A stretch of 64,000 bases of DNA from Bizionia myxarmorum (GTDB taxonomy: Bacteria; Bacteroidota; Bacteroidia; Flavobacteriales; Flavobacteriaceae). How positions within the stretch are numbered: position 1 is the stretch's first letter; the number at the start of each line of letters is the position of its first letter. Shown piece by piece: positions 1 through 11,638 of the stretch. The notes beneath the pieces are model-generated. The model saw only the letters and a list, made by a program, of their open reading frames with translations. It had not been told where the DNA came from and searched no databases. The DNA lies in assembly GCF_008086205.1 (NCBI RefSeq), contig NZ_VSKK01000002.1, forward strand, positions 62,001 to 126,000, given 5' to 3'. The translations under genes were made by a program, and so were the position numbers.

Positions 1-224
1 GAATGTTAGGTAAAGTAGATGAGCTTTCTGTAAATGCCGATACCAATGTGGCTATTCCATTTAAAAGTGGTGAAACAGTTAAAGTTATTGATGGACCTTT
101 CAATGGATTTGATGGTACTATCGAGAAAATTAACGAAGAGAAGCGTAAGCTAGAAGTCATGGTGAAAATTTTCGGAAGAAAAACACCGTTAGAGTTAAGC
201 TATATGCAAGTAGAGAAAGTATAA
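1..224 (+). CDS. nusG: Transcription termination/antitermination factor NusG, C-terminal part
   Basis: The 5' end lies outside the window; the visible 73 or so residues form the C-terminal KOW domain (VKVIDGPFNGFDGTIEKI, then KVMVKIFGR-like strand and ELSYMQVEKV end). NusG binds RNA polymerase and, through the KOW domain, S10/NusE or Rho. The order nusG-rplK-rplA-rplJ-rplL-rpoB-rpoC is the standard bacterial arrangement and supports the call. The internal ATG at position 4 is not the true start because the frame is open to the window edge. Confidence 0.95.
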   Translation, partial: MLGKVDELSVNADTNVAIPFKSGETVKVIDGPFNGFDGTIEKINEEKRKLEVMVKIFGRKTPLELSYMQVEKV

Positions 225-296
225 TAATTGTTACAAATATAAAATGTGTGCTTGAGCTTCTAATTTAAGCATTACGAAAAAACTAAATTATTAAAA

Positions 297-737
297 ATGG
301 CAAAAGAGTTAAGTAAAGTAGTTAAACTACAAGTAAGGGGAGGTGCAGCGAATCCGTCGCCACCGGTTGGACCCGCTTTAGGTGCCGCTGGAGTAAATAT
401 CATGGAGTTCTGTAAGCAGTTTAATGCTAGAACACAAGATAAACCTGGTAAAGTTTTACCAGTGGTTATTATGGTATACAAAGACAAATCATTTGACTTT
501 GTTATCAAAACACCTCCTGCAGCTGTACAATTATTAGAAGCGGCCAAAGCAAAAAAAGGTTCTGGTGAACCACACGTAAAAAAAATAGCAAGAGTTTCTT
601 GGGATCAGGTAAGAGCAATAGCAGAAGATAAAATGCAAGATTTAAATGCATTTACAATTGATGCTGCCATGACAATGGTTGCTGGTACTGCTAGATCAAT
701 GGGTATTTCTGTAAAAGGTGGTACTGAACCTAAATAA
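297..737 (+). CDS. rplK: 50S ribosomal protein L11
   Basis: 146 residues, close to the usual L11 length. The N-terminal domain carries the [22 protein letters not shown] signature region, and the C-terminal rRNA-binding domain ends with [13 protein letters not shown]11 forms the GTPase-associated stalk base of the large subunit. It sits 72 bp after nusG and 18 bp before rplA, so it is probably co-transcribed with both. No Shine-Dalgarno is visible; the leader is A-rich, as is common in this phylum. Confidence 0.98.
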   Translation: MAKELSKVVKLQVRGGAANPSPPVGPALGAAGVNIMEFCKQFNARTQDKPGKVLPVVIMVYKDKSFDFVIKTPPAAVQLLEAAKAKKGSGEPHVKKIARVSWDQVRAIAEDKMQDLNAFTIDAAMTMVAGTARSMGISVKGGTEPK

Positions 738-755
738 TCTAAAAAATTTAGAAAG

Positions 756-1445
756 ATGGCAAGATTAACAAAGAAACAAAAAGAAGCTTTAGCAAAAATC
801 GAGAAAGGAAAAGTGTATTCTGTCGGTGAAGCTTCAGCATTAGTTAAAGATATAACTAATACCAAATTTGATGCATCTGTGGACTTGGCTGTACGTTTAG
901 GCGTAGATCCAAGAAAAGCAAATCAAATGGTAAGAGGCGTTGTTACGCTTCCTCATGGTACTGGTAAAGACGTCAAAGTTTTAGCATTAGTTACACCAGA
1001 CAAAGAAGCGGAAGCTAAAGAAGCTGGTGCAGACTTTGTAGGTTTAGATGAGTACCTTGATAAAATTAAAGGTGGTTGGACAAATGTAGATGTTATTGTA
1101 ACTATGCCAAGTGTTATGGGTAAATTGGGTCCTTTAGGACGTATATTAGGTCCTCGTGGCTTAATGCCAAACCCAAAGACTGGTACTGTAACAATGGATA
1201 TTGGTAAAGCTGTTAGTGATGTAAAAGCTGGTAAAATTGACTTTAAAGTTGATAAAACAGGTATTGTACACGCATCTATAGGAAAAGCATCTTTTAGTGC
1301 TGATAAAATTGCAGACAATGCAAACGAATTATTACAAACATTAATGAAACTTAAGCCAACTGCAGCTAAAGGAACTTATGTAAAGAGCATTTATATGTCA
1401 AGTACAATGAGTCCAAGTTTAGCTGTAGATCCAAAAATTGGTTAG
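756..1445 (+). CDS. rplA: 50S ribosomal protein L1
   Basis: 229 residues, normal length. The L1 signature is seen around residues 118-140 ([20 protein letters not shown]). L1 forms the movable L1 stalk that helps eject E-site tRNA and in many bacteria represses its own operon by binding the leader mRNA; autoregulation here is inferred from the family and not seen. It follows rplK by 18 bp and precedes rplJ by 18 bp. Confidence 0.98.
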   Translation: MARLTKKQKEALAKIEKGKVYSVGEASALVKDITNTKFDASVDLAVRLGVDPRKANQMVRGVVTLPHGTGKDVKVLALVTPDKEAEAKEAGADFVGLDEYLDKIKGGWTNVDVIVTMPSVMGKLGPLGRILGPRGLMPNPKTGTVTMDIGKAVSDVKAGKIDFKVDKTGIVHASIGKASFSADKIADNANELLQTLMKLKPTAAKGTYVKSIYMSSTMSPSLAVDPKIG

Positions 1446-1463
1446 TAGTTTAAAACTTTTATT

Positions 1464-1985
1464 ATGACAAGAGAAGAAAAATCACAAGTAATTGAAGAAT
1501 TAACTGCGCAATTAGCCGATAATACAAATATCTATTTAGCAGATATTTCTGGATTAAACGCAAGTAGGACTTCAGATTTACGTCGTGCTTGTTTTAAGGC
1601 AAACATACAATTAGCCGTAGTTAAAAATACATTGCTTGCAAAGGCAATGGAAGCTTCAGATAAGGATTTTGGAGACCTTCCTTCTACATTGAAAGGAAAC
1701 ACCTCTATTATGTATTCTGAAACTGGTAATGGACCAGCCAAAGTTATTGAAACCTTCCGTAAGAAATCATTAATGCCTCTTTTAAAAGGAGCATATATTG
1801 CAGAAGCTATATACATTGGTGATGATCAACTAGACGCTTTAGTTAATATCAAATCTAAAGAAGAGGTTATCGGAGAAATTATTGGCTTATTACAATCTCC
1901 AGCTAAAAATGTTATTTCAGCACTTAAATCAAGTGGTGGTAAATTAGCAGGGATTCTAAAAACACTATCTGAAAAAGAAGGATAG
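1464..1985 (+). CDS. rplJ: 50S ribosomal protein L10
   Basis: 173 residues, usual for L10. It has the typical N-terminal MTREEKSQVIEEL start, the AVVKNTLLAKAM region and a C-terminal helix for L7/L12 dimers. L10 is the stalk scaffold. The gene is flanked by rplA and rplL as expected; a 66-bp gap to rplL is AT-rich, without an obvious terminator. Confidence 0.97.
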   Translation: MTREEKSQVIEELTAQLADNTNIYLADISGLNASRTSDLRRACFKANIQLAVVKNTLLAKAMEASDKDFGDLPSTLKGNTSIMYSETGNGPAKVIETFRKKSLMPLLKGAYIAEAIYIGDDQLDALVNIKSKEEVIGEIIGLLQSPAKNVISALKSSGGKLAGILKTLSEKEG

Positions 1986-2051
1986 TCTTAAAAAGTACGC
2001 ACTTAATTACAATTATATTATTATTAAAAATTTATTAAAACGATAGAAAAA

Positions 2052-2426
2052 ATGGCAGATTTAAAAGATTTCGCAGAACAATTAGTTAACTTAACTGTAA
2101 AAGAAGTAAACGAATTAGCAACTATATTAAAAGATGAGTATGGTATCGAGCCTGCAGCTGCTGCTGTAGCAATGGCTGGTCCTGCTACTGGTGGTGGTGA
2201 AGAAGCTGAAGAGCAATCAGAATTTGATGTAATTCTTAAAGCTGCAGGTGGTTCTAAATTAGCAGTTGTAAAACTTGTTAAAGAATTAACTGGATTAGGA
2301 TTAAAAGAAGCTAAAGAATTAGTTGATAGTGCACCAAGCGCTGTTAAAGAAGCTGTTTCTAAAGACGAAGCAGAAGCTTTAAAAGCTCAATTAGAAGAAG
2401 CTGGAGCAGAGGTTGAGCTTAAGTAA
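2052..2426 (+). CDS. rplL: 50S ribosomal protein L7/L12
   Basis: 124 residues, acidic. N-terminal dimerisation helix ([23 protein letters not shown]), an Ala/Gly-rich hinge near residues 38-52, and a C-terminal domain with the conserved [18 protein letters not shown] segment that contacts elongation factors. Codon use is strongly biased toward A/T-ending codons, as expected for a highly expressed gene. Confidence 0.98.
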   Translation: MADLKDFAEQLVNLTVKEVNELATILKDEYGIEPAAAAVAMAGPATGGGEEAEEQSEFDVILKAAGGSKLAVVKLVKELTGLGLKEAKELVDSAPSAVKEAVSKDEAEALKAQLEEAGAEVELK

Positions 2427-2449
2427 TACTTGCCCCTCAAAATCATAAC

Positions 2450-2486
2450 GGTTTAGGTCTAAAGTGAACACTTTTAGGCCTAGACC
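2450..2486 (+). promoter_or_regulatory. Long hairpin between rplL and rpoB
   Basis: An inverted repeat of about 17 bp (left arm starting GGTTTAGGTCTAAA, right arm ending TTTTAGGCCTAGACC) with two G.U pairs and one bulge. No U-tract follows directly; the terminator-like hairpin at 2492-2528 comes 5 bp later. It could be an RNase processing site or part of an attenuator that sets the ratio of stalk proteins to RNA polymerase subunits; this role is inferred from the arrangement in other bacteria. Confidence 0.6.
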
Positions 2487-2491
2487 ATTTT

Positions 2492-2528
2492 GCGTATATA
2501 ATCGTTACATACGCTATTTTATTTTTTT
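2492..2528 (+). terminator. Terminator or attenuator between rplL and rpoB
   Basis: A 6-bp stem GCGTAT / ATACGC (2492-2497 with 2509-2514) is followed by TATTTTATTTTTTT, the layout of an intrinsic terminator. The stem is short, so partial read-through into rpoB is likely, which fits an attenuator in a ribosomal protein-RNA polymerase operon. Confidence 0.6.
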
Positions 2529-2548
2529 AATCAAAATTCCGCCCATTG

Positions 2549-5500
2549 ATGTTAACAAAACAAGCTGAAAGATTAAATTTCTCTTCTATTGTAAATAGAA
2601 CAGAATATCCTGATTTTATGGATATTCAGATAAAATCCTTCCAGGATTTTTTCCAGCTAGAAACTAAATCTGAAGAAAGAGGAGACGAAGGTTTATATAA
2701 CACCTTTTTGGAAAACTTCCCAATTACAGACACACGTAATCAATTTGTTTTAGAATTTTTAGATTACTTTATTGATCCACCACGTTATACCATTGAAGAA
2801 TGTATAGAACGTGGACTTACATATAGCGTACCGCTAAAGGCCAGACTTAAATTGTACTGTACAGACCCTGAACATGAGGATTTCGAAACCATTGTTCAAG
2901 ATGTGTATTTAGGAACAATTCCATACATGACGCCTAGTGGAACGTTTGTTATAAACGGTGCAGAACGCGTAGTTGTTTCACAATTACACAGATCACCAGG
3001 TGTATTCTTTGGTCAGTCTTTCCATGCAAATGGAACTAAATTATACTCGGCCAGAGTTATTCCATTTAAAGGATCATGGATTGAGTTCGCAACAGATATC
3101 AACTCGGTTATGTATGCGTACATTGACCGTAAGAAAAAGTTACCTGTTACAACGTTGTTTAGAGCCATCGGTTTTGAACGTGATAAAGACATTCTAGAAA
3201 TTTTTGATCTTGCTGAAGAAATTAAAGTTTCAAAAGCAGGACTTAAAAAAGTATTAGGCCGTAAACTTGCGGCGCGTGTACTTAACACATGGCATGAGGA
3301 TTTTGTTGATGAAGATACAGGTGAAGTAGTATCTATAGAACGTAACGAGATTGTTTTAGATCGTGATACAGTTCTGGATAAAGATAATATTGAGGAAATT
3401 CTTGATACAAGTGTCAAAACGATTCTTTTACATAAAGAAAGTGCACAACAAGGAGATTACGCAATTATTCACAACACATTACAAAAAGATCCAACAAACT
3501 CTGAAAAAGAGGCTGTTGAACATATATACCGTCAATTACGTAATGCTGAGCCGCCAGATGAAGAAACGGCGCGTGGTATTATTGACAAATTATTCTTCTC
3601 TGACCAACGTTACTCTTTAGGTGAAGTAGGTCGTTATAGAATGAACAAAAAATTAGGTCTTGATATTGGTATGGATAAGCAAGTGCTTACCAAAGAAGAT
3701 ATCATTACTATTATTAAATACTTAATTGAACTGATCAACTCCAAAGCAGAGATTGATGATATCGATCACTTATCTAACCGTCGTGTACGTACAGTTGGTG
3801 AGCAATTATCTCAACAGTTTGGTGTTGGTTTAGCACGTATGGCTAGAACCATTCGTGAGCGTATGAATGTACGTGACAACGAAGTATTTACACCTATAGA
3901 TTTAATTAATGCCAAGACTTTATCGTCTGTTATTAATTCCTTCTTTGGTACTAACCAATTATCGCAATTCATGGATCAAACCAATCCACTTGCTGAAATT
4001 ACGCACAAGCGTCGTTTATCAGCTCTTGGACCTGGAGGTTTATCCCGTGAAAGAGCAGGTTTTGAGGTTCGTGATGTTCACTATACACACTACGGACGTT
4101 TATGCCCAATTGAAACACCGGAAGGACCAAACATTGGTTTAATTTCATCACTTTCAGTATTTGCTAAAGTGAATTCTATGGGATTCATTGAAACACCTTA
4201 CCGTAAAGTAACGAATGGTGTAGTAGATATTAAGAGTACACCTATTTATTTAAGTGCGGAAGAAGAAGAAGATAAGTTAATTGCACAAGCAACTGTAAAA
4301 GTTGATGAAAATGGTAAAATTTTACATGATAAGGTAATTGCACGTATGGAAGGTGACTTCCCGGTAATTGACCCAAGTGAAATTCATTATACCGATGTTG
4401 CTCCTAACCAAATTGCTTCTATTTCAGCGTCATTAATTCCATTCTTGGAACATGATGATGCCAACCGTGCATTAATGGGATCTAACATGATGCGTCAGGC
4501 CGTACCATTATTACGTCCGCAAGCACCTATTGTTGGAACAGGATTAGAAAGACAAGTAGCATCAGATTCTCGTGTATTAATAAATGCAGAAGGAAGTGGT
4601 GTGGTAGAATATGTAGATGCTAACGAAATTACTATCAAATATGATAGAACGGAAGATGAAGCTAAAGTAAGTTTCGAAAGCGATACAAAAACATACCCAC
4701 TTGTTAAGTTCAGAAAAACCAACCAAGGAACCTCTATTAACTTAAAGCCTATTGTTCAAAAAGGGGATAAGATTAAAAAAGGTCAAGTTCTTTGTGAAGG
4801 TTATGCAACACAAAAAGGAGAATTAGCTTTAGGACGAAATATGAAAGTAGCCTTTATGCCTTGGAAAGGGTATAACTTTGAGGATGCTATTGTAATTTCA
4901 GAAAAAGTAGTTCGCGAAGATATCTTTACATCTATTCATATTGATGAGTATTCATTAGAGGTTCGAGATACTAAATTAGGTAACGAAGAATTAACGAATG
5001 ATATTCCTAACGTTTCGGAAGAAGCGACTAAAGATTTAGATGAAAACGGGATGATCCGTATTGGAGCCGAGGTTAAACCTGGCGATATTCTTATTGGTAA
5101 AATTACACCAAAAGGAGAATCAGATCCAACTCCTGAAGAAAAATTATTACGTGCCATTTTTGGTGATAAAGCTGGTGATGTTAAAGATGCATCATTAAAA
5201 GCGTCGCCTTCATTACATGGTGTTGTAATTGATAAGAAACTATTTGCGCGTGCTGTAAAAGACAAGCGTAAGAGAGCTCAAGACAAAGAAGATATTGCGG
5301 CACTAGAAGCATTATACTTTAACAAGTTTGGCGAATTACAAGATATTTTAGTTGAAAAACTATTTGCTATTGTAAGCGGTAAAACAGCTCAAGGTATCTT
5401 TAATGATTTAGGTGAAGAGGTTTTACCAAAAGGTAAAAAATATACACTTAAAATGTTAAATTCTGTTGACGATTATACGCACTTAACAAGCGGACAATGG

Positions 5501-6361
5501 ACTACAGATGATGAAACCAATAAATTAGTTGCTGATTTAATTCACAACTATAAAATTAAAGAAAACGATTTACAAGGTTCTTTACGTCGTGAGAAATTTA
5601 CCATTTCTGTTGGTGATGAATTACCAGCAGGTATTATCAAATTAGCTAAAGTTTACATTGCTAAAAAACGTAAACTAAAAGTTGGTGATAAAATGGCAGG
5701 TCGTCACGGTAACAAAGGTATTGTAGCACGTATTGTACGTCAAGAAGATATGCCTTTCCTTGAAGACGGAACGCCTGTTGATATTGTATTAAATCCACTT
5801 GGTGTACCATCTCGGATGAACATTGGGCAGATTTATGAAACCGTTCTAGGATGGGCTGGTGAAAAACTGAACCGTACCTACGCAACACCAATTTTTGATG
5901 GTGCAACTTTAGATCAAATTAACGAGTTTACAGATGAAGCTGGAATTCCAAGATTTGGACATACTTATTTATTCGACGGTGGAACAGGAAAGCGTTTTGA
6001 TCAACCAGCAACTGTTGGTGTGATTTATATGCTGAAACTTGGTCATATGGTTGATGATAAAATGCACTCACGTTCAATTGGACCATACTCATTAATTACA
6101 CAACAACCATTAGGTGGTAAAGCACAATTTGGTGGTCAGCGTTTTGGAGAAATGGAAGTTTGGGCATTAGAAGCATACGGTGCATCTGCAACCTTAAGAG
6201 AAATATTGACTGTTAAATCTGATGATGTTATTGGTCGCGCTAAAACATACGAAAGTATTGTTAAAGGTGAACCAATGCCAGAGCCTGGATTGCCAGAATC
6301 TTTCAATGTGTTAATGCACGAATTGAAAGGTCTAGCACTAGACATTAGATTAGAAGAGTAA
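2549..6361 (+). CDS. rpoB: DNA-directed RNA polymerase subunit beta
   Basis: 1270 residues from ATG 2549 (a TTG directly before it is in frame, but [11 protein letters not shown] is the family-typical N-terminus). Catalytic beta subunit of RNA polymerase. The rifampicin pocket, about residues 465-515, reads [23 protein letters not shown] and later RPIETPEG-like [14 protein letters not shown], with no common resistance substitution visible. Conserved [12 protein letters not shown] and the C-terminal [24 protein letters not shown] are present. It is followed after 57 bp by rpoC. Confidence 0.99.
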   Translation: MLTKQAERLNFSSIVNRTEYPDFMDIQIKSFQDFFQLETKSEERGDEGLYNTFLENFPITDTRNQFVLEFLDYFIDPPRYTIEECIERGLTYSVPLKARLKLYCTDPEHEDFETIVQDVYLGTIPYMTPSGTFVINGAERVVVSQLHRSPGVFFGQSFHANGTKLYSARVIPFKGSWIEFATDINSVMYAYIDRKKKLPVTTLFRAIGFERDKDILEIFDLAEEIKVSKAGLKKVLGRKLAARVLNTWHEDFVDEDTGEVVSIERNEIVLDRDTVLDKDNIEEILDTSVKTILLHKESAQQGDYAIIHNTLQKDPTNSEKEAVEHIYRQLRNAEPPDEETARGIIDKLFFSDQRYSLGEVGRYRMNKKLGLDIGMDKQVLTKEDIITIIKYLIELINSKAEIDDIDHLSNRRVRTVGEQLSQQFGVGLARMARTIRERMNVRDNEVFTPIDLINAKTLSSVINSFFGTNQLSQFMDQTNPLAEITHKRRLSALGPGGLSRERAGFEVRDVHYTHYGRLCPIETPEGPNIGLISSLSVFAKVNSMGFIETPYRKVTNGVVDIKSTPIYLSAEEEEDKLIAQATVKVDENGKILHDKVIARMEGDFPVIDPSEIHYTDVAPNQIASISASLIPFLEHDDANRALMGSNMMRQAVPLLRPQAPIVGTGLERQVASDSRVLINAEGSGVVEYVDANEITIKYDRTEDEAKVSFESDTKTYPLVKFRKTNQGTSINLKPIVQKGDKIKKGQVLCEGYATQKGELALGRNMKVAFMPWKGYNFEDAIVISEKVVREDIFTSIHIDEYSLEVRDTKLGNEELTNDIPNVSEEATKDLDENGMIRIGAEVKPGDILIGKITPKGESDPTPEEKLLRAIFGDKAGDVKDASLKASPSLHGVVIDKKLFARAVKDKRKRAQDKEDIAALEALYFNKFGELQDILVEKLFAIVSGKTAQGIFNDLGEEVLPKGKKYTLKMLNSVDDYTHLTSGQWTTDDETNKLVADLIHNYKIKENDLQGSLRREKFTISVGDELPAGIIKLAKVYIAKKRKLKVGDKMAGRHGNKGIVARIVRQEDMPFLEDGTPVDIVLNPLGVPSRMNIGQIYETVLGWAGEKLNRTYATPIFDGATLDQINEFTDEAGIPRFGHTYLFDGGTGKRFDQPATVGVIYMLKLGHMVDDKMHSRSIGPYSLITQQPLGGKAQFGGQRFGEMEVWALEAYGASATLREILTVKSDDVIGRAKTYESIVKGEPMPEPGLPESFNVLMHELKGLALDIRLEE

Positions 6362-6380
6362 AAAAAACCGTTGTATGTAA

Positions 6381-6400
6381 GGACAGCTTTCGGGCTGTCC
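6381..6400 (+). promoter_or_regulatory. Stem-loop between rpoB and rpoC
   Basis: A perfect 7-bp stem GGACAGC / GCTGTCC with a 6-nt loop TTTCGG. There is no U-tract, so it is not a terminator. It lies 18 bp before the rpoC start and may mark an mRNA processing site or stabilise one cistron; the role is inferred. Confidence 0.55.
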
Positions 6401-6418
6401 ATACCAAAAACATAAAAC

Positions 6419-9400
6419 ATGGCAAGAAAACAAGATAAGAATACAGTACAGAGATTTAACAAAATCTCCATTGGTTTAGCCTCACCTGAATCTATTTTAG
6501 CAGAATCTCGTGGTGAAGTTCTAAAGCCAGAAACTATCAATTATCGTACTCATAAACCAGAACGTGATGGTTTATTCTGTGAGCGTATTTTTGGTCCTGT
6601 AAAGGATTATGAATGTGCTTGTGGAAAATATAAGCGTATCCGATACAAAGGTATCGTATGTGACCGTTGTGGTGTAGAAGTAACAGAAAAGAAAGTACGT
6701 CGTGATCGTGTTGGACACATTAATTTAGTGGTTCCAGTTGCGCACATTTGGTATTTCCGTTCGTTACCAAACAAAATTGGATATTTACTTGGGTTACCAT
6801 CTAAAAAATTAGATATGATTATTTACTACGAACGTTACGTAGTAATTCAACCAGGTATTGCTAAAAATGCTGAAGGAGAACCAGTTCAAAAAATGGACTT
6901 CCTTACAGAAGAAGAATATTTAAACATTTTAGAAACACTTCCACAAGACAACCAATATTTAGAGGATAAAGATCCTAATAAATTTTTGGCAAAAATGGGT
7001 GCTGAATGTTTAATCGAGCTTTTATCACGTATTGATTTAGATGAATTATCATTTGAACTACGTCATAAAGCCAATACTGAAACGTCAAAACAACGTAAAA
7101 CGGAAGCTTTAAAGCGTTTACAAGTTGTAGAAGCTTTACGTGAATCGAACGAAAATCGTGAGAATCGCGCAGAATGGATGATTTTAAAAGTTATTCCAAT
7201 CATTCCGCCAGAATTACGTCCATTAGTGCCGTTGGATGGTGGTCGTTTTGCAACTTCCGATTTAAATGATCTTTATCGTCGTGTTATTATTCGTAACAAC
7301 CGATTAAAGCGTTTAGTTGAAATCAAAGCACCAGAAGTTATTTTACGTAACGAAAAGCGTATGTTACAGGAATCTGTAGATTCGTTATTAGATAACACAC
7401 GTAAATCATCTGCTGTTAAAACAGATTCTAACAGACCATTAAAATCATTATCAGATTCACTTAAAGGTAAGCAAGGACGTTTCCGTCAAAACTTACTTGG
7501 TAAGCGTGTTGATTATTCAGCTCGTTCTGTAATTGTTGTTGGACCGGAATTAAAATTATTCGAATGTGGTATTCCAAAGGATATGGCAGCCGAATTATAC
7601 AAACCTTTCGTAATTAGAAAATTAATTGAAAGAGGTATTGTAAAAACTGTAAAATCTGCGAAGAAGATTATAGATAAGAGAGAGCCTGTGGTTTGGGATA
7701 TTTTGGAAAATGTTCTTAAGGGACATCCAGTATTACTTAACCGTGCGCCAACGCTTCACAGACTAGGTATTCAAGCTTTTCAACCAAAATTAATTGAAGG
7801 AAAAGCTATTCAGTTACACCCATTAGTTACTACGGCATTCAACGCGGATTTCGATGGTGATCAGATGGCTGTGCATTTACCTTTAGGTCCTGAGGCTATA
7901 TTAGAGTGTCAGTTATTAATGTTAGCGTCACATAATATTTTAAACCCAGCTAACGGTTCTCCGGTAGCAGTACCTTCTCAAGATATGGTACTTGGTCTAT
8001 ATTATATGACTAAAGAACGTATCTCAACTGACGACGTTAAAATTAAAGGAGAAGGCTTAACATTCTACGCACCTGAAGAAGTAATTATTGCTTACAATGA
8101 GGGTCGTGTAGATTTAAATGCTGGTATTAAAGTAAGAACCTATGCTTTCAACGAAGCTGAAGAACTGACTTTACAAGTTATTAATACTACAGTAGGTCGT
8201 GTACTTTTTAACGAAAAAGTACCACATGCTGCAGGTTATATCAATCAAGTATTAACTAAAAAATCACTACGTAATATTATTGGTGATATTTTAAAATTCA
8301 CAAGTGTGCCAGAAACGGCTGCTTTCTTGGATGAAATTAAAACTTTAGGTTATAATTTCGCATTCCAAGGTGGACTATCATTTAGTTTAGGTGATATTAT
8401 TATTCCACCAGAAAAGCAATCAATGATTGATGGTGCAAACCTTAAAGTTGATGGTATTATGGCCAACTATAACATGGGGCTTATTACTAACAACGAGCGT
8501 TATAACCAAGTTATTGATATATGGACCTCTACGAATGCTGAATTGACTGAATTGTCTATGAAGCGTATTCGTGAAGATCAGCAAGGTTTTAACTCGGTAT
8601 ATATGATGCTTGATTCTGGAGCTCGTGGATCTAAAGAACAGATTCGTCAGCTTACAGGTATGCGTGGATTAATGGCGAAACCGAAGAAATCAACAGCTGG
8701 TGGTGGTGAAATTATTGAAAACCCAATTCTTTCTAACTTTAAGGAAGGTCTTTCAATTTTAGAATACTTTATCTCAACACACGGTGCACGTAAAGGTCTT
8801 GCCGATACCGCACTTAAAACTGCGGATGCTGGTTACCTAACACGTCGTTTAGTAGATGTATCTCAGGACGTTATTGTAAATACCGTAGATTGTGGTACGT
8901 TACGTGGCGTAGAAGTAACACCATTAAAGAAAAATGACGAGATTGTTGAAACCTTATCAGAGCGTATTTTAGGTCGTATTTCATTAAACGATGTTTACAA
9001 TCCGTTAACTGATGAATTATTGGTTGCAACAAACCAAATGATTGATGAAACCATAGCTAGAACTATCGAAAATTCTCCAGTTGATGCTGTAGAAGTTCGT
9101 TCAGCTCTAACCTGTGAAGCCAAGCAAGGTATTTGTGCTACATGTTACGGTCGTAACTTAGCAACTGGAAAAATGGTTCAACGTGGAGAAGCTGTAGGTG
9201 TAGTAGCCGCACAGTCTATTGGAGAGCCAGGAACACAGTTAACATTACGTACATTCCACGTAGGTGGTATTGCTGGTAACATTTCAGAAGTTAACAAATT
9301 GGTTGTCAAATTTGACGGTATCGCAGAAATCGATGAACTTAAAACTATTAAAGGCGAAGATTCCGATGGAAAAGAAGCTAATATGGTTATTTCTCGTACT

Positions 9401-10720
9401 TCTGAATTAAAATTAATTGATAAGAAAACAGGTATTACTTTAAGTACCAATAACATTCCTTACGGTTCAACCATTTATGTTAAGAGTGGTGATGCTATTA
9501 AAAAAGGAGATGTTATTTGTAGCTGGGATCCATATAACGGTGTAATTATTTCAGAATTTGCTGGTAAAGTACGTTATGAAAACATCGAACAAGGTGTTAC
9601 GTATCAAGTAGAAATTGATGAGCAAACCGGATTCCAAGAAAAAGTAATTTCTGAATCTAGAAATAAAAAGCTAATCCCAACGCTTCATATTGAAGATGCT
9701 AAAGGAAATGCAATGCGTTCATACAACTTACCTGTAGGAGCCCACATAATGATTGACGATGGTGAGAAGATTAAAGTCGGTAAGATTTTAGTTAAAATAC
9801 CTCGTAAATCTGCTAAATCTGGAGATATTACAGGTGGTTTACCACGTGTTACCGAATTATTCGAAGCACGTAATCCATCTAACCCAGCAGTAGTTAGTGC
9901 TATTGACGGTGTGGTATCTTTCGGTAAAATTAAGCGTGGTAATCGTGAAATTATTGTCGAGTCTAAACTAGGTGAAGTTAAGAAGTACTTGGTTAAATTA
10001 TCAAGTCAGATTCTTGTTCAAGAAAATGACTTTGTTAAAGCAGGTATGCCTTTATCGGATGGTTCTGTAACGCCTAATGATATTTTAAATATCAAAGGCC
10101 CATCAGCGGTTCAGCAGTATTTAGTAAACGAAGTACAAGAAGTTTACCGTTTACAAGGTGTGAAAATTAACGATAAGCACTTTGAGGTAGTTGTTAGACA
10201 AATGATGCGTAAAGTTAGAATCATTGATTCTGGTGATACGACATTCTTGGAAAACCAATTGGTACACAAAGCAGATTTCATTGAAGAAAATGATGATATT
10301 TTCGGAATGAAAGTTGTTGAAGAGCCTGGAGATTCAGAGAATCTTAAAGCTGGTCAAATTATTACACCACGTGATTTAAGAGACGAAAATTCCCTATTAC
10401 GTCGTGAAGATAAGAAGTTAGTTGAGGCACGTGATGCACAACCAGCTACGGCTACACCAATACTTCAAGGTATTACTAGAGCATCGCTACAAACCAAATC
10501 GTTTATATCTGCAGCATCGTTCCAGGAAACAACAAAAGTTCTGAACGAAGCAGCTGTAAATGGTAAGGTAGATACTTTAGAAGGTCTTAAAGAAAATGTA
10601 ATTGTAGGTCATAGAATTCCAGCCGGTACTGGTATGAGAACTTATGAAAACATTATCGTAGGATCCAAAGAAGAGTTTGATGAAATGATGCAAGCTAAAA
10701 AAGAAGTTAATTATAACTAA
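6419..10720 (+). CDS. rpoC: DNA-directed RNA polymerase subunit beta'
   Basis: 1433 residues, typical for Bacteroidota beta'. The N-terminal zinc site is at about residues 65-85 (CACGKY...CDRCGVE), the catalytic Mg motif NADFDGDQM at about 475, and the second zinc site with cysteines in CGTLRG (about 824) and [14 protein letters not shown] (about 898-908). The trigger loop segment [15 protein letters not shown] is intact. It ends with a strong terminator at 10732-10764, closing the operon. Confidence 0.99.
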   Translation: MARKQDKNTVQRFNKISIGLASPESILAESRGEVLKPETINYRTHKPERDGLFCERIFGPVKDYECACGKYKRIRYKGIVCDRCGVEVTEKKVRRDRVGHINLVVPVAHIWYFRSLPNKIGYLLGLPSKKLDMIIYYERYVVIQPGIAKNAEGEPVQKMDFLTEEEYLNILETLPQDNQYLEDKDPNKFLAKMGAECLIELLSRIDLDELSFELRHKANTETSKQRKTEALKRLQVVEALRESNENRENRAEWMILKVIPIIPPELRPLVPLDGGRFATSDLNDLYRRVIIRNNRLKRLVEIKAPEVILRNEKRMLQESVDSLLDNTRKSSAVKTDSNRPLKSLSDSLKGKQGRFRQNLLGKRVDYSARSVIVVGPELKLFECGIPKDMAAELYKPFVIRKLIERGIVKTVKSAKKIIDKREPVVWDILENVLKGHPVLLNRAPTLHRLGIQAFQPKLIEGKAIQLHPLVTTAFNADFDGDQMAVHLPLGPEAILECQLLMLASHNILNPANGSPVAVPSQDMVLGLYYMTKERISTDDVKIKGEGLTFYAPEEVIIAYNEGRVDLNAGIKVRTYAFNEAEELTLQVINTTVGRVLFNEKVPHAAGYINQVLTKKSLRNIIGDILKFTSVPETAAFLDEIKTLGYNFAFQGGLSFSLGDIIIPPEKQSMIDGANLKVDGIMANYNMGLITNNERYNQVIDIWTSTNAELTELSMKRIREDQQGFNSVYMMLDSGARGSKEQIRQLTGMRGLMAKPKKSTAGGGEIIENPILSNFKEGLSILEYFISTHGARKGLADTALKTADAGYLTRRLVDVSQDVIVNTVDCGTLRGVEVTPLKKNDEIVETLSERILGRISLNDVYNPLTDELLVATNQMIDETIARTIENSPVDAVEVRSALTCEAKQGICATCYGRNLATGKMVQRGEAVGVVAAQSIGEPGTQLTLRTFHVGGIAGNISEVNKLVVKFDGIAEIDELKTIKGEDSDGKEANMVISRTSELKLIDKKTGITLSTNNIPYGSTIYVKSGDAIKKGDVICSWDPYNGVIISEFAGKVRYENIEQGVTYQVEIDEQTGFQEKVISESRNKKLIPTLHIEDAKGNAMRSYNLPVGAHIMIDDGEKIKVGKILVKIPRKSAKSGDITGGLPRVTELFEARNPSNPAVVSAIDGVVSFGKIKRGNREIIVESKLGEVKKYLVKLSSQILVQENDFVKAGMPLSDGSVTPNDILNIKGPSAVQQYLVNEVQEVYRLQGVKINDKHFEVVVRQMMRKVRIIDSGDTTFLENQLVHKADFIEENDDIFGMKVVEEPGDSENLKAGQIITPRDLRDENSLLRREDKKLVEARDAQPATATPILQGITRASLQTKSFISAASFQETTKVLNEAAVNGKVDTLEGLKENVIVGHRIPAGTGMRTYENIIVGSKEEFDEMMQAKKEVNYN

Positions 10721-10731
10721 TTAATAAATTG

Positions 10732-10764
10732 AAAATAGCGTGAAGAAATTCACGCTATTTTTTT
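10732..10764 (+). terminator. Intrinsic terminator of the rpoBC operon
   Basis: An 11-13 bp stem AAAATAGCGTGAA / TTCACGCTATTTT with a GAAA tetraloop, running into seven T residues. It lies 11 bp after the rpoC stop. Confidence 0.93.
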
Positions 10765-10777
10765 ATACTATACTATT

Positions 10778-11095
10778 ATGAGTGACAAACCAAATCAGAA
10801 AAAACAAGGACAAATAAATATTGAAATTGATGAGAAAATAGCGGAAGGAATTTATTCCAACCTAGCTATAATTAATCATTCTGTTTCAGAGTTTGTTGTG
10901 GACTTTGTAAGTATTATGCCTGGAACACCAAAGAGTAAGGTGAAATCTCGTATTATTTTAACACCACAACATGCGAAGCGCTTATTAAAAGCTTTAGGTG
11001 AAAACGTAACGCGTTTTGAAAATGCACATGGTGAAATCAAAGATTATGAGCAACCTCCAATCCCATTGAATTTTGGCCCTACAGGTCAAGCTTAA
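10778..11095 (+). CDS. DUF3467 domain-containing protein
   Basis: 105 residues, a single DUF3467 domain: INIEIDEKIAEGIYSNLAIINHS near the start, then VSIMPG, KSRIILTPQHAKRLL and the C-terminal PPIPLNFGPTGQA. This small soluble family is common in Bacteroidota and commonly found near RNA polymerase genes; its function is not known to me. The last 16 codons are repeated almost exactly 111 bp downstream, in the same reading frame after the stop. Confidence 0.9.
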   Translation: MSDKPNQKKQGQINIEIDEKIAEGIYSNLAIINHSVSEFVVDFVSIMPGTPKSKVKSRIILTPQHAKRLLKALGENVTRFENAHGEIKDYEQPPIPLNFGPTGQA

Positions 11096-11206
11096 ATAGG
11101 AACCAGATCTCACACTATACAAAATGTTTTTGCAGAGGTTCTCAAAATATATAATTATGAGCAACCTCCAATCCCATTGAATTTTGGCCCTACGGGACAA
11201 GCTTAA
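11096..11206 (+). pseudogene. In-frame partial duplicate of the DUF3467 3' end
   Basis: After the stop of the preceding gene the same frame stays open for 36 codons and ends in a second copy of YEQPPIPLNFGPTGQA plus stop. 11154-11208 matches 11043-11097 with two differences in 55 bp. The upstream half is more diverged (QNV aligned with ENV). It has no start codon of its own, so it looks like a decayed tandem duplication. Translation would need stop-codon read-through. Confidence 0.75.
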
Positions 11207-11217
11207 ATTCAAAACAT

Positions 11218-11254
11218 AAAAAAATCCCATAGGTAATTTCCAATGGGATTTTTT
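11218..11254. terminator. Bidirectional terminator between DUF3467 and the Fer4_19 gene
   Basis: Stem ATCCCAT / ATGGGAT (11224-11230 with 11243-11249), extended inward by GG/CC, flanked by an A-run on the left and a T-run on the right. It can therefore serve both converging genes. It ends 4 bp before the stop of the minus-strand gene. Confidence 0.85.
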
Positions 11255-11257
11255 ATT

Positions 11258-11488
11258 TTAACAAGCTTCTTTTTTATTGATATAAAATTTTAAAGCACCG
11301 GATGGGCACTTTTTAATCTGATTGATAATGTTTTCATTAGTATCCGCATCCAAATCTATCCACGGAATTACATATTGTTTAAATACATTGGAAAGTTGGT
11401 TAGCACAATGTTCGGCGTTTACACACACCGTTGGGTTGTAAATTACAGTAATATCTTTATTACTGAAAGTTTGGGGTTTTACTTTCAT
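11258..11488 (-). CDS. Small iron-sulfur protein, Fer4_19/YjdI type
   Basis: 76 residues from the ATG; an in-frame GTG three codons upstream is less likely. The pattern ITVIYNPTVCVNAEHC...VIPWIDLDA...IINQIKKCPSGALKF is that of the divergent mono-cluster ferredoxin-like domain (Fer4_19), with cysteines in VCVNAEHC and in KCPSGAL as candidate cluster ligands. The role is unknown; electron transfer is the family-level guess. It is a single gene, convergent with DUF3467. Confidence 0.8.
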   Translation of the reverse strand: MKVKPQTFSNKDITVIYNPTVCVNAEHCANQLSNVFKQYVIPWIDLDADTNENIINQIKKCPSGALKFYINKKEAC

Positions 11489-11638
11489 AGTAATCACGAT
11501 TTGGTATTATTAGGCTACTTAAAAATGACTGGCCGTAATATATAAGTAGAACGGCGTGACAATTAAATGTATGAAAAAAAAAGTAAACACATTAGTAATA
11601 AACGGCACTTTTCGATAAACGGTTTATTGTTTTAAGAT

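Noticed and set aside
3940-4100. Rifampicin-resistance mutation in rpoB
   Set aside because: All positions of the main resistance cluster that I can compare carry the usual sensitive residues.
11580-11638. Terminator after prfC
   Set aside because: An inverted repeat AATAAAC / GTTTATT exists, but its loop is about 18 nt and no U-tract follows on the minus strand.
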